Positions 15,011-23,577 of a stretch of DNA of 64,000 nt are shown piece by piece. The stretch covers positions 1 to 64,000 of the IMG/VR virus record IMGVR_UViG_3300032238_000336. One strand, given 5' to 3'. The DNA comes from a virus. Every line of letters begins with the position of its first letter. Position 1 is the stretch's first letter. The translations under genes were made by a program, and so were the position numbers. A model generated the notes under the pieces. That model was not told the origin of the DNA, searched no databases, and saw nothing but the letters and a program-made list of their open reading frames with translations.

Positions 15011-15951
15011 AGGAACTCACACTCTCTTACAATTTCAATTAGACAAGCCATAAGATTAATTTCTTGGTCCATACAAAAAGCAGACTGATATTGGTATTTT
15101 GCAATCACAAGAATTGCAAATGGTATTGTAGATGGAACAAGTTCAATATAAAGTTCATCATAAATCTGACGAAGGATTTTATTTACTTCGTTATCAAGAT
15201 TTTCAACTACCCACTTACGAACTCCACCAAAATTATTCTCTTTCATAAGAGAAACTAATTCTTTAATATTTGCATTTGAGGTGGATGCGATTGCACCAAT
15301 ATCTAAATTTCCAGAAGCACTAAACCTTTGCAGTTCGTGTAAAGTTCTACGAAAATCTGGAAAATATTTTTGGACTAGTTGCACTAGAACTTTTTTATCA
15401 TAGTCAATACTTTCAGTTTCAAGAATATTAATAATTCTTTCAAAGAATGATTTTGCAAGTTTTGGTTTTTCTTTTGATGGAATTGTGAAGTCCAACAAAG
15501 AACAACGAGAATGTAGAGCAGGTAAAATTTTATTTTTATAGTTGCAGGTAAAAATAAAAGTGCAGTTATTTTGCAACTTCTCTATAACACCCAGAAGCGC
15601 CTTTTGTGCATCGTGAGTTAGATTGTCTGCCTCATCTATCAATAGAATTTTCTTACCATTACTATTAGATAGAGATACAGTAGATGCATAAGTCTGTACT
15701 TTATTTCGAATGGTATCAATATACCTTCCTTCTTCCGACCCATTTATCATCATAAAGTCCATTCCCAACTCATTTGCAAGTGCTTTAATGGTTGAGGTCT
15801 TACCGATACCCGAAGGACCAGAAAGAATAAGGTTAGGAACCTGTTTAGAGTTCCCAACCTCAACGAAGAAATCTTTTAATCCTTTAGGTAAAATACATTC
15901 ATTAACGCTTTTTGGAGCGTATTTTTCAACAAATAAGAATTCTTCACGCAT
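15007..15951 (-). CDS. 44: Clamp-loader large subunit, T4 gp44-like AAA+ ATPase
   Basis: The product has 314 residues (T4 has 319). The N terminus has FVEKYAPKSVNECILP, typical of clamp loaders. Walker A is GPSGIGKTST near residue 48, the DEAD-type Walker B is LLIDEADNL near 104, and the arginine-finger SRC motif is in LHSRCSLLDF near 150. It uses ATP to open the gp45 sliding clamp and place it at primer-template junctions. It lies 16 bases after gp45 and overlaps gp62. Confidence 0.95.
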   Translation of the reverse strand: MREEFLFVEKYAPKSVNECILPKGLKDFFVEVGNSKQVPNLILSGPSGIGKTSTIKALANELGMDFMMINGSEEGRYIDTIRNKVQTYASTVSLSNSNGKKILLIDEADNLTHDAQKALLGVIEKLQNNCTFIFTCNYKNKILPALHSRCSLLDFTIPSKEKPKLAKSFFERIINILETESIDYDKKVLVQLVQKYFPDFRRTLHELQRFSASGNLDIGAIASTSNANIKELVSLMKENNFGGVRKWVVENLDNEVNKILRQIYDELYIELVPSTIPFAILVIAKYQYQSAFCMDQEINLMACLIEIVRECEFL

Positions 15952-15967
15952 AATAAAAATTTATAAA

Positions 15968-16657
15968 TTAAGAATCAAATGAACTGTCACTTTCCAACCC
16001 GACAAAATAAGTCAAATCGAAATTCTGATTGATAAACTGAGATACTAGTTGTTCAGAAATAACTACATCATAGGAACCTGGAATAATTTTCAAGTTTTCA
16101 ATCTTAAAATTCAAACAAAACTCCTTATCAGTTTTACCCACATCAATGGATACTACATTAGTAGTTACATTCTCTTTCTGATGGACTTCAAGTTTAATCT
16201 CACCATCTTCTCCAACAACTGACAAATCAGGAAGACCAAACACCGAACTTGCTTTTACTAACTTTTCAAACTGTGCTTCATCAATTTGAAAACACACATC
16301 CTGAGACGGTAGTTTCATATCACGGTTCTCTGGTGCGTGAATAAGCATAGATTCAGTCAATCGGTATTTAATCTTATGCTTACCTTGTCGGATATAAACA
16401 AATCCTTCAGAAGAAAAGTCTAGTTCAGGACTATCATATAGTTTCAGTCCATTCAGAAACTGGTTCAAATCATAAATTCCAAACTCAGTGTCAAATTCTT
16501 CAGTAACAACAGCACTTGCAGCAATATTTCCTGAAAGTGCAATAGTTCGAATTACATTACCTTCTCGAATAAGAATGCTGGGATTAATGGTGGCAAAGTT
16601 TTTTAAAATGTTAATCGTATTATCAGAAAGTTTCATAATTTGAGAGTTTAGTTTCAT
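15968..16657 (-). CDS. 45: Sliding clamp, T4 gp45-like
   Basis: The product has 229 residues (T4 has 228). The clamp motif near the start (MKLSDNTINILKNFATIN) and the overall length match the gp45 family. The trimeric ring gives processivity to gp43 and, in T4, also activates late transcription through contacts with gp55 and gp33. The ATG at 16657 overlaps the previous stop as ATGA. A second ATG at 16636 matches the usual family N terminus and is a real alternative; neither has a clear ribosome-binding site. The acidic C-terminal half has DLTYFVGLESDSSFDS. Confidence 0.92.
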   Translation of the reverse strand: MKLNSQIMKLSDNTINILKNFATINPSILIREGNVIRTIALSGNIAASAVVTEEFDTEFGIYDLNQFLNGLKLYDSPELDFSSEGFVYIRQGKHKIKYRLTESMLIHAPENRDMKLPSQDVCFQIDEAQFEKLVKASSVFGLPDLSVVGEDGEIKLEVHQKENVTTNVVSIDVGKTDKEFCLNFKIENLKIIPGSYDVVISEQLVSQFINQNFDLTYFVGLESDSSFDS

Positions 16658-16953
16658 TTGTTTTCAACAAGATTAAGATGATTAATCAAAAGAATAGTAT
16701 AGTGCAAAACTTTAAACAGGTCTGCTCGTGGAGTTCCTTTGGTATCATATCGGTCAATATACTTGGTTACATTACCAGCACAAAATCCTTCACGACGATT
16801 GTGTTTGATTTTATCCAGGGTCTGTTCCGTTCCACCACCAGTCCTATCAACATAATGTTGACTGTAAGTGCCAGAAATATATTCTTCAAGTTGTTTCAGG
16901 ATTTTGTCTTCGTTGTATTTCCAGAAACCATTAGTATTTGTATTTTCGTTCAT
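16654..16953 (-). CDS. DUF3310-like small protein
   Basis: The ATG at 16953 (MNENTNTNGFWKYN) is chosen with AGGTGA about ten bases upstream; the frame extends further but without a better site. The product has 99 residues. The C-terminal half has the DUF3310-type pattern GFCAGNVTKYIDRYDTKG followed by a helix LFKVLHYTILLINHL. The family is widespread in phages and often called a nucleotide kinase-like protein without firm proof. It is coupled to gp45 by an ATGA overlap, so an accessory role in replication or nucleotide metabolism is plausible. Confidence 0.72.
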   Translation of the reverse strand: MNENTNTNGFWKYNEDKILKQLEEYISGTYSQHYVDRTGGGTEQTLDKIKHNRREGFCAGNVTKYIDRYDTKGTPRADLFKVLHYTILLINHLNLVENK

Positions 16954-17000
16954 AATAATGTTAATCACCTGATGTAGTTTACCAATCAATTGAAAAAAAG

Positions 17001-18716
17001 TCAAATCAAAACTTTAGAGAACCCATTAATCTTTTTGACTTCCAGCACTCGGTCAAATTTATCAATCAACTCATCTATTCTATGAGAAATCACAAATATA
17101 TTAGTGTCTTTAATCACATAGTTTAATATTTTTAAAAGATTTCCCGAACCTTCTGTATCTAAAGAACTATCAAAAGTTTCGTCAAGTATCATCAGATTGC
17201 AGTTGATTGAGTTTTTCATTTTTGCAATATCTCTCCAAGCAAAAAGAATTGCAAGATTAATCTTTTGTTTCTCCCCTTCACTAAAAGAACCATAAGAAAA
17301 ATCTTCGTGAATTGGAGTTTTTACATTTTCATTAAACTCTTCGTCAAGAGTAAAATTAATATAAAAGTCCATCATTTGCAAATACTTATTGATTTGTAAA
17401 TTAAGAAGAGGAAGATATTTCTGCATAATTTTTGTTTTAATTCCTCCATCTTTCATAAGAAGATGTGCAAATTCAAAATAATGCATTATTTCATTACACT
17501 TTGAACTATCTCTATCTAAAGCATCTTCATCCTTTATCAAAGAACGAAGAACTTTTGCTTCTTCACTTTGATTTTTTAATTTGTTTGAAGTTTCTTCAAT
17601 TTCAATTTCAAGTTCTTTTATCTGTTTACTATTACGAAGTATTTGAAATTGTTGATTAGAAATTTCATTATTTAAAGACGTTATATTTCTAGAGAGTTTA
17701 GTGAATTCATTTTCTTTAGTTTCCTCTTCTTCTATAACTTGTTCTAGTTCAACGAACCCTCTGGAAATTCCGGATAGTTCATCTTTCAGTTTCAATATCA
17801 TTTCATCTTTGAACTCAACCTGTAAGTCCTGCTTACAAGTTGGACATACATCGTTATTTTGAAAAAATATCTTATCATCTTCAAGAATAGAAGATTTCTG
17901 TTGCATTTTACCCTTAATACCTATAAGTTGTTTAAGTTTTTTAGAAGAAAAAGAAATACTTTCCAGTTCTTGCTGCTTAACTTCTATATCTTTTAATATA
18001 GTTGAAATTTTACTATTGATATTCTCACTTTCATTTTGTATTTCAGCAATCTTGTCTTTCTTTTTTGAAATAATCACCTCCCCCTCTTCTTTAAGGGTTT
18101 TGATGAAATTTTTTTGCATTTTAATTTTATCAACTACAGTAGATTTGTTGTAAATGATTTCTTGTCTTTTTCTTTCTAAATCTTTAATCTTATCTTTTAA
18201 AATCGAATTCATAGATGAGAATATTTTAATATCCAATAGTTCTTCAACTAAGTCTCTACGGTCAGAAGAAGATAACTGCATAAATGGAACAAAGTTATTA
18301 CTTCCAAGCACAACAACCTGAATGAAGGTCTTATAACTCATCCGAAGTATCGACTGTTCCAAATATTTCTGTTGGTCTTTTACAGATGCAAGTTGGTTCT
18401 GAACTATACCATCTACCCATATTTCAAATATATTTGGAGATATACCTCTTATAACTTTATATTGTTTTGACTTTATTGAGAATTCCAGTTCAACAACACA
18501 ATCTTTTTTATTTGTGCTATTGACTAATTGACTTTTAGTGGTTCCCCGATTGGACCTACCATATAAAGCAAAAATAAGAGCAGTAATAATCAGACTTTTA
18601 CCATTTCCATTTGCTCCAACAATTAAAGTAGTTTTAGTATCGATAAATCCAACTTCTGTGAATTGATTTCCTGCTGATAATATATTTTTATATCTTATTC
18701 TTTGAATATTCAACAT
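17001..18716 (-). CDS. 46: Recombination endonuclease subunit, T4 gp46-like (Rad50/SbcC family)
   Basis: The product has 571 residues (T4 has 560). Walker A is VGANGNGKS near residue 34, and long coiled coils flank a zinc hook CPTC near 292. The ABC signature is GSFSEGEKQKINLAI near 480, with Walker B LMILDETFDSSLD near 512 and a His-switch region VISHR. With gp47 it processes DNA ends for recombination-dependent replication and contributes to host DNA breakdown. Its 5' end overlaps the preceding DUF3110-like gene by 29 bases, with no obvious ribosome-binding site. Confidence 0.94.
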   Translation of the reverse strand: MLNIQRIRYKNILSAGNQFTEVGFIDTKTTLIVGANGNGKSLIITALIFALYGRSNRGTTKSQLVNSTNKKDCVVELEFSIKSKQYKVIRGISPNIFEIWVDGIVQNQLASVKDQQKYLEQSILRMSYKTFIQVVVLGSNNFVPFMQLSSSDRRDLVEELLDIKIFSSMNSILKDKIKDLERKRQEIIYNKSTVVDKIKMQKNFIKTLKEEGEVIISKKKDKIAEIQNESENINSKISTILKDIEVKQQELESISFSSKKLKQLIGIKGKMQQKSSILEDDKIFFQNNDVCPTCKQDLQVEFKDEMILKLKDELSGISRGFVELEQVIEEEETKENEFTKLSRNITSLNNEISNQQFQILRNSKQIKELEIEIEETSNKLKNQSEEAKVLRSLIKDEDALDRDSSKCNEIMHYFEFAHLLMKDGGIKTKIMQKYLPLLNLQINKYLQMMDFYINFTLDEEFNENVKTPIHEDFSYGSFSEGEKQKINLAILFAWRDIAKMKNSINCNLMILDETFDSSLDTEGSGNLLKILNYVIKDTNIFVISHRIDELIDKFDRVLEVKKINGFSKVLI

Positions 18717-18972
18717 TTTGTTTTGGGGGGATTACAAATTCATTAGGATTCACTATCACATAGTGATAATTATATTTTTCGCAAGTTTGAATTGCTATTT
18801 CATCTTCAACTTCCACTACTTGCATTTCAGGAAAGTCATCTGCCTCTAAAAGTCCAGCATATCTAATTGCATCATCTTCAGATTCAAAAAAGCATAATGC
18901 CTTTTCACCACATTCGTCTACTACTCCATATGCACCTTCATTTACACAGTCAGCAATAGCGATTATATACAT
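18688..18972 (-). CDS. DUF3110-like protein between the gp46 and gp47 genes
   Basis: The product has 94 residues. The pattern MYIIAIADCVNEGAYGVVDE, then FFESEDDAIRYAGLLEADDF and a central VVEVED, matches my memory of DUF3110, a family found almost only in cyanobacteria and their phages. Its function is unknown. The gene is coupled to gp47 by a TAATG overlap and overlaps gp46 by 29 bases, so it lies inside the recombination nuclease operon. This is the gene in the window that argues most for a cyanobacterial host. Confidence 0.72.
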   Translation of the reverse strand: MYIIAIADCVNEGAYGVVDECGEKALCFFESEDDAIRYAGLLEADDFPEMQVVEVEDEIAIQTCEKYNYHYVIVNPNEFVIPPKQNVEYSKNKI

Positions 18973-20021
18973 TACACTGCCTCCAGTTCTAATGCCTCTT
19001 TATAAGTATTATGAAGAATATTTTTTATCATATCTTTATCTAAAGAAAAATCTGCTTCTTCTACGTATTTAGATAAAACTGCAAATGTATCTTCAGGTTC
19101 AATATCATCAAAATTGACATCAGTATCATTAAGGTCAACTAATTCAACTATGTTCAAATCAACAATATTAGTTTCAAGAATTTTAGATATGAACTTATCA
19201 TAATCACTTTGACTATTTCTTTCTTTAACTATTATTTTTACATTTTTGTTTTCAAAAATTGAATAATCAAAAGTCTTCCAATCAGTATCTTCGTAGTAAA
19301 ATCTTTCATATAGATTATAAGGATTTGAAATAAACTCTAATTCATAAGTTTCAGTATCAAAAATATGAAATCCTCTTTTATCATCTACATCATTCCAAAA
19401 CATTTGATATGGATTTCCAATATAAAATATTTTACCATTATTGCTACGAGTATGATAGTGACCAGTAAACACTCGATCAAACTTTTCAAACTTCTCAGTT
19501 GTTAATCCGTGAGTATTGGTTTTTCCTGGAAATAAACTAAATCCCTGAAGTTCCAAATGACCGAATAAAACTTTTGCTTTGGTTTTTTCCATCAAAGAAA
19601 AAGTTTTTTCTTGATTTTCGGCACATATCCAAGGAACTATTAAACATTTCAAATTTCCTATTTCAATTTCCCCAGGTGATGAGAATGAGTTTATATTTTT
19701 ATAACTTCTTAAAAGAGTATCAATTGCATTAATTTTATTTGAATTTTTATAAAAACTATCGTGATTTCCACAAATTTGAATAAGATTAATGTTTAAATCG
19801 TTTAGTCTGTCATAAAACACTCTCTGTGCCCAGTCTAATGCCCAGTAGTCCACTCCTTTACGATTATCAAAAGCATCCCCCAAATGAATGGCAGTATCAA
19901 TTCTACGGTCTTCTAGAGTAGGGAAAAAAACATCTGTGTAAAATCTTTCAAAATAATCGTGATAAATTTGGTTTGATTTTTTAAAATTGAAGTGGGTGTC
20001 ACTAACTAAAGCAATTTTCAT
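18972..20021 (-). CDS. 47: Recombination endonuclease subunit, T4 gp47-like (Mre11/SbcD family)
   Basis: The ATG at 20021 lies two bases after the gp55 stop; a TTG upstream is in frame but less likely. The product has 349 residues (T4 has 339). Metallophosphoesterase motifs are in order: VSDTHFN, HLGDAFDNRKG, ICGNHDSFYK, LFGHLELQG and FTGHYHTRS. These residues bind two Mn ions at the nuclease site. It pairs with gp46 to resect DNA ends. The position between gp55 and the DUF3110-like gene is the usual cyanophage arrangement as I recall it. Confidence 0.94.
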   Translation of the reverse strand: MKIALVSDTHFNFKKSNQIYHDYFERFYTDVFFPTLEDRRIDTAIHLGDAFDNRKGVDYWALDWAQRVFYDRLNDLNINLIQICGNHDSFYKNSNKINAIDTLLRSYKNINSFSSPGEIEIGNLKCLIVPWICAENQEKTFSLMEKTKAKVLFGHLELQGFSLFPGKTNTHGLTTEKFEKFDRVFTGHYHTRSNNGKIFYIGNPYQMFWNDVDDKRGFHIFDTETYELEFISNPYNLYERFYYEDTDWKTFDYSIFENKNVKIIVKERNSQSDYDKFISKILETNIVDLNIVELVDLNDTDVNFDDIEPEDTFAVLSKYVEEADFSLDKDMIKNILHNTYKEALELEAV

Positions 20022-20023
20022 AA

Positions 20024-20488
20024 TCAACAATATTTGGTATAAATCGCATCTTTAATTGAGTTGTAATCTGAGCTATTAAAATATTCGTCGGCAGTAAAGA
20101 CTTCATCAAATGAGGTTCTCTCTAGAATTTTCTCTTTAATCTCTACTTGTTTTTTTTCTTTACCTATGCGGCGTAAAAATGCGTAGTATACAATTTGAGT
20201 AAAGTAAGCAAATGGATTTGTCCTTTCTACATCAAAGTTATGAATATACTGTAAACAATTTTCAACACCATCACTTATCATATCATCACGGAACATATAG
20301 TTCACAAAATTAGGACGGTATGATAAATGAGTAGCAATCTTTAGAAAACAATCTCCAAGATAAGCCGAAACTTGTGGTCTTGGTTCTCCTTTTTCTTTTG
20401 CTATATTACATTTATTTTTATAAACAATAAGTGCTTCGTGAAATTCTTTATTGTTTACATAATGAATGTTCTTCTGTTTTTTATTCAT
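20024..20488 (-). CDS. 55: Late-transcription sigma factor, T4 gp55-like
   Basis: The product has 154 residues (T4 has 185). YRPNFVNYMFRDDMISDGVE and FDVERTNPFAYFTQIVYYAF match the sigma region 2-like core of gp55. The core binds RNA polymerase and recognises TATAAATA late promoters, of which many copies are found in this window. The 131-base gap upstream contains both a sigma70-type promoter and a perfect late box, so the gene may be switched on early and then reinforced by its own product. The start lacks a strong ribosome-binding site. Confidence 0.92.
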   Translation of the reverse strand: MNKKQKNIHYVNNKEFHEALIVYKNKCNIAKEKGEPRPQVSAYLGDCFLKIATHLSYRPNFVNYMFRDDMISDGVENCLQYIHNFDVERTNPFAYFTQIVYYAFLRRIGKEKKQVEIKEKILERTSFDEVFTADEYFNSSDYNSIKDAIYTKYC

Positions 20489-20510
20489 TTTATATACTTT
20501 ATTTGGGGAT

Positions 20511-20540
20511 ATCTTAACAAGACCTTATCACATAAGTCAA
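20511..20540 (-). promoter_or_regulatory. Sigma70-type promoter for gp55
   Basis: On the minus strand TTGACT (20540-20535) and TAAGAT (20516-20511) are separated by 18 bases, giving five of six and four of six matches to consensus. The predicted start is about 15-20 bases before the gp55 ATG. Confidence 0.55.
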
Positions 20541-20554
20541 TTCTAAAAGATGAG

Positions 20555-20562
20555 TATTTATA
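20555..20562 (-). promoter_or_regulatory. Late promoter box TATAAATA upstream of gp55
   Basis: A perfect late box lies 67 bases before the gp55 start. It is the only perfect copy in the replication region. Confidence 0.6.
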
Positions 20563-20619
20563 CCTATTGACGATATACTCTAAAGTAAGTATAATAACTT
20601 CTGTGAGTTGAAAATAACT

Positions 20620-21045
20620 TTATTCCTTTATATTATCTAAATTACTTTTGGAAGCATTTAGGTTGTAAAGTTTCTCTAGAGACTGACGGGCATCACTAAT
20701 AGATGAAACATATCCCATATTAGGAGTAATTTCAGATTTATTAGAACGTTTAAATCTTTCTCTACTATATTTTTTATGCATCTTAATAAGAGAACTTTCA
20801 AACACTTCTGTCATAGTAATAATCTTATCTAAATTGATAATAAACATAGTATCATCACTTAATTTAATCCAAGGATGTACTTTTGCAATAGAACCTTCAA
20901 ATCTAGGAACGTATATTGTTTCTATTGTAATTGGATTATCTAAAACTAAAATAGTTTTATCTTTTTCATCAAAAGGACAAACCTTTGCAAAGATTTCTTC
21001 TCCAGAAACTAGTTTAATTGTTGCATAGAATTCTTCTTCATTCAT
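20620..21045 (-). CDS. Conserved protein, possibly Sm-like fold, between uvsW and gp55
   Basis: The product has 141 residues. The N-terminal ~80 residues are probably beta-rich (YATIKLVSGEEIFAKV, HPWIKLSDDTMFIINLDKII) and share a pattern with the protein at 13159-13485. The C-terminal ~60 residues are basic and then polar (MHKKYSRERFKRSNKSEI). The start overlaps the uvsW stop (TGAATG), so the genes are coupled. An Sm-like barrel could bind RNA or assemble into rings, but no function is known to me. Confidence 0.7.
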   Translation of the reverse strand: MNEEEFYATIKLVSGEEIFAKVCPFDEKDKTILVLDNPITIETIYVPRFEGSIAKVHPWIKLSDDTMFIINLDKIITMTEVFESSLIKMHKKYSRERFKRSNKSEITPNMGYVSSISDARQSLEKLYNLNASKSNLDNIKE

Positions 21046-22514
21046 TTTTCTTTAAAGTTAATTTTGTGTAGTTGATAATTAAATTGTTCTTCAGAATAAA
21101 TTTTTATTCTTTCAATAAGGTGGTTTAGTGTATAATTTTTTCTTGAATTATAAGTACAATCATCAGCAATATCATAAAGAACGGCTTTATTTTTAGTATT
21201 TGACTTTCTAAGTATTCTACCAATACTCTGAAGATTTCTTATTCTTGATTTAGAAGGACTTGCAAAAATAAGATTGTGAAGATTTTTTATGGATATACCA
21301 GTACTGAAAACACCATAAGAAGCAACAATAACTGCATTAGTTTCAGTTTCAGTAATTTCCCTTATTTTCTCTCTTTCTTCAGTATCAACACCACCAAAAA
21401 CAAAAAATACTTTTCGTTCATCGGGCACTGAACTATTTATTAAATCATATAAGATTGCCCCGTGAGTTTCTACACGACTATAAAGAATTAAAGTATTGCC
21501 TTTTAAATCTAAAGTAAGATTTTTGATGAAGTTATTTCTTTTTTCGTGAGTAATTAAATATTGAATTTCATCTTCATAAGTTTCAAACTTTTGTCCTTTA
21601 TGTTGAAGAACCAAAACTTGAATTTGAAGTTGAGCAATATTTCCTTTATCCATTAACTCTTTGGTTTGAGTTACTTTATAAGTAGGGCCAAACATTCCTT
21701 CTAAACACCATTTATGAGTAGTGCTTCCATCTAAAGTTCCAGTAAATCCAAAACGATATTTTGTATTATGCATTTTATTCATAATACCTGTAATTGATTT
21801 TGATTTTGCAGTATGTGCTTCGTCAACAATCACGACATCAAACTCATTAAAATATTTTTTATCTAAGTCATAAATGCTTTGATAAGTAGATATCATAATT
21901 TGTTTATCTGATTGCTTAGCACGACCTGAATACACCCTGTGTATGAACTCCTCACAGTCCCAACCATAATCGTGGAAGTCTTTATACATTTGTCCTACAA
22001 GAGATGTTGTAGGGGTAATCAGAAGTGTCTTGAGACCTTTCTGAGTGTAATAACGGATAAGTGTATAAATCATCATTGATTTACCACTACTCGTAGGAGA
22101 AAGAAGAAGTTTACGATTATATCTAAGGGCATCAGTTACTGCATCAATCTGATAATCTCTTGCTTCATATTTTGAAGAAAGAATTGACCTCATATAGGAT
22201 TTAACTCCTTCAAAAGAAATCATTTCATTTTCTTCAAAAGGAAGACCGTAGAATTTACTATCTTCAAATTCATAAGTATATTCGTGAGACTTTATTTTTT
22301 CGATTAACTTATCAAGAAGACCAACATAAAGTTCTCCAGTATGAGTACTAAGTAGATGAATAACTCCATCCCAATTCCTTCTTCTAGTCTGGGGCATAAA
22401 TTTGGCATTCTCAACTTCAAATGTAAAATATGGTGCCAACTCATAAAGAATATGCGGTTCACATTTAAGTTTGAGATATACTTCATTCTTTTTTGAAATA
22501 ATAATATCTGACAT
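21042..22514 (-). CDS. uvsW: UvsW-like RNA-DNA and branch-specific helicase
   Basis: The product has 490 residues. An N-terminal DNA-binding domain (MPQTRRRNWDGVIHLL) precedes a superfamily 2 core. Motif I is SPTSSGKS near residue 140, motif II is VDEAH, motif III is FTGTL, and motif VI is QSIGRILRKS. UvsW unwinds R-loops at replication origins and processes branched DNA, switching T4 from origin- to recombination-dependent replication. It lies two bases after uvsY and is coupled to the Sm-like gene. Confidence 0.93.
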   Translation of the reverse strand: MSDIIISKKNEVYLKLKCEPHILYELAPYFTFEVENAKFMPQTRRRNWDGVIHLLSTHTGELYVGLLDKLIEKIKSHEYTYEFEDSKFYGLPFEENEMISFEGVKSYMRSILSSKYEARDYQIDAVTDALRYNRKLLLSPTSSGKSMMIYTLIRYYTQKGLKTLLITPTTSLVGQMYKDFHDYGWDCEEFIHRVYSGRAKQSDKQIMISTYQSIYDLDKKYFNEFDVVIVDEAHTAKSKSITGIMNKMHNTKYRFGFTGTLDGSTTHKWCLEGMFGPTYKVTQTKELMDKGNIAQLQIQVLVLQHKGQKFETYEDEIQYLITHEKRNNFIKNLTLDLKGNTLILYSRVETHGAILYDLINSSVPDERKVFFVFGGVDTEEREKIREITETETNAVIVASYGVFSTGISIKNLHNLIFASPSKSRIRNLQSIGRILRKSNTKNKAVLYDIADDCTYNSRKNYTLNHLIERIKIYSEEQFNYQLHKINFKEK

Positions 22515-22516
22515 AA

Positions 22517-22945
22517 TTACGCATATCCTGCAGTAAATTTCATAAATTCAATAGCATTTTTAATTACAAAAGTTCTATTATGTAAAGTCTTGAGAATACT
22601 TTCAAGATAATCCAACATTAATTGGAAATATTGAATTTTAGTTATAAGTTTGACAATATCTTCATCTGATCGTAAATACTTATCCAAATCCTGTTTTATT
22701 ACTCTGTGGTCAAAAGGTTTTTCTTTATAAACTTCTGGACTTGCTTTCCCTGAATAATATAACCATTTTTCTTTTTCAACAGTTGCTAATTTATTTTCCT
22801 CTAATTTTTTAAGTAATGCTATATTATTGTGAATTTGATGATACTTAGAGTGTAAAGAAGGAATTTTAATGCTTTCAAGATGTAGATTATCCGGGTCTAT
22901 TTTGCTATCTTCTTCCCAGAGATTTTCAATTTCATTAATGTTCAT
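22517..22945 (-). CDS. uvsY: Recombination mediator UvsY
   Basis: The product has 142 residues (T4 has 137). LWEEDSKIDPDNLHLESIKI and LHSKYHQIHNNIALL match the UvsY N-terminal region, and helical segments follow to IEFMKFTAGYA. UvsY loads UvsX onto ssDNA covered with gp32 protein. The order gp23, gp3, uvsY, uvsW is the standard cyanophage order and supports the call. Confidence 0.9.
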   Translation of the reverse strand: MNINEIENLWEEDSKIDPDNLHLESIKIPSLHSKYHQIHNNIALLKKLEENKLATVEKEKWLYYSGKASPEVYKEKPFDHRVIKQDLDKYLRSDEDIVKLITKIQYFQLMLDYLESILKTLHNRTFVIKNAIEFMKFTAGYA

Positions 22946-22948
22946 AAA

Positions 22949-23491
22949 TTATAGTTTAATAATATCAAATATAGTATACTTGAAGGTAACTTGTGCTGTC
23001 ACATAATTTACATCATTTGAAGTGCTATCAAATGAAATACCACTCAGAGAAACTGGAAATAAATCTTTAAAAAAAACTTTTAAATTTGGATTGAAGGTAT
23101 TGTTATAAACAAAAAGAGTGCCATCAGACATACCTGAAATTGCATTTTGCTTTCCCTTACTATTTTCATCTTCATTCAATAGTTGCTGGTATTGACCGAA
23201 GTTATCTGGAAATCCAAATTGAACTAACCAGTTATAAACTTCTAGGTAATTCACCATATCTTCGTCTACCATAAAACGAAGAGTTAAATCATCATAAGAT
23301 AAAGTTTCTCCTGGAATAGGAATTGGTTTAAGTGGATTGGATTGAATTGCAACTCCTAAATTTAAACCTGGTAGATTTGCAGCATTACAAAAAAAATCTA
23401 TTTTTGGTTTTTTTACCAAAGAAAATTTAAATCCTATTGGAGATAAAAAGTTTCTATTTGTAATTTGACTAGGCCAAAGACTTCCCGACAT
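22949..23491 (-). CDS. 3: Tail completion and sheath stabiliser protein, gp3-like (tail-tube fold)
   Basis: The product has 180 residues (T4 gp3 has 176). Motifs such as SQITNRNFLSPIGFKFSL, ANLPGLNLG and RFMVDEDMVNYLEVYNWL are those of the protein found between gp23 and uvsY in T4-like cyanophages. There it is called gp3, the terminator at the head-proximal end of the tail tube. The sequence also has tail-tube character (a LTLRF strand and an NWL helix). A late box lies 25 bases upstream, directly after the gp23 terminator. Confidence 0.72.
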   Translation of the reverse strand: MSGSLWPSQITNRNFLSPIGFKFSLVKKPKIDFFCNAANLPGLNLGVAIQSNPLKPIPIPGETLSYDDLTLRFMVDEDMVNYLEVYNWLVQFGFPDNFGQYQQLLNEDENSKGKQNAISGMSDGTLFVYNNTFNPNLKVFFKDLFPVSLSGISFDSTSNDVNYVTAQVTFKYTIFDIIKL

Positions 23492-23515
23492 TTTATCAAT
23501 TTATTCAATCACACC

Positions 23516-23523
23516 TATTTATT
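23516..23523 (-). promoter_or_regulatory. Late promoter box AATAAATA for gp3
   Basis: A one-base variant of the late box lies 25 bases before the gp3 start and five bases after the T-run of the gp23 terminator. Confidence 0.6.
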
Positions 23524-23528
23524 CCAAT

Positions 23529-23556
23529 AAAAAAGGACCCCCTTTTGGGAGGTCCT
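23529..23556 (-). terminator. Strong rho-independent terminator after the major capsid gene
   Basis: On the minus strand AGGACCTCCC pairs with GGGGGTCCT (one imperfect position) around AAAA, followed by a T-run. It lies 22 bases past the gp23 stop. Confidence 0.9.
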
Positions 23557-23577
23557 GAAGTTGAATGTAGCAGATTT

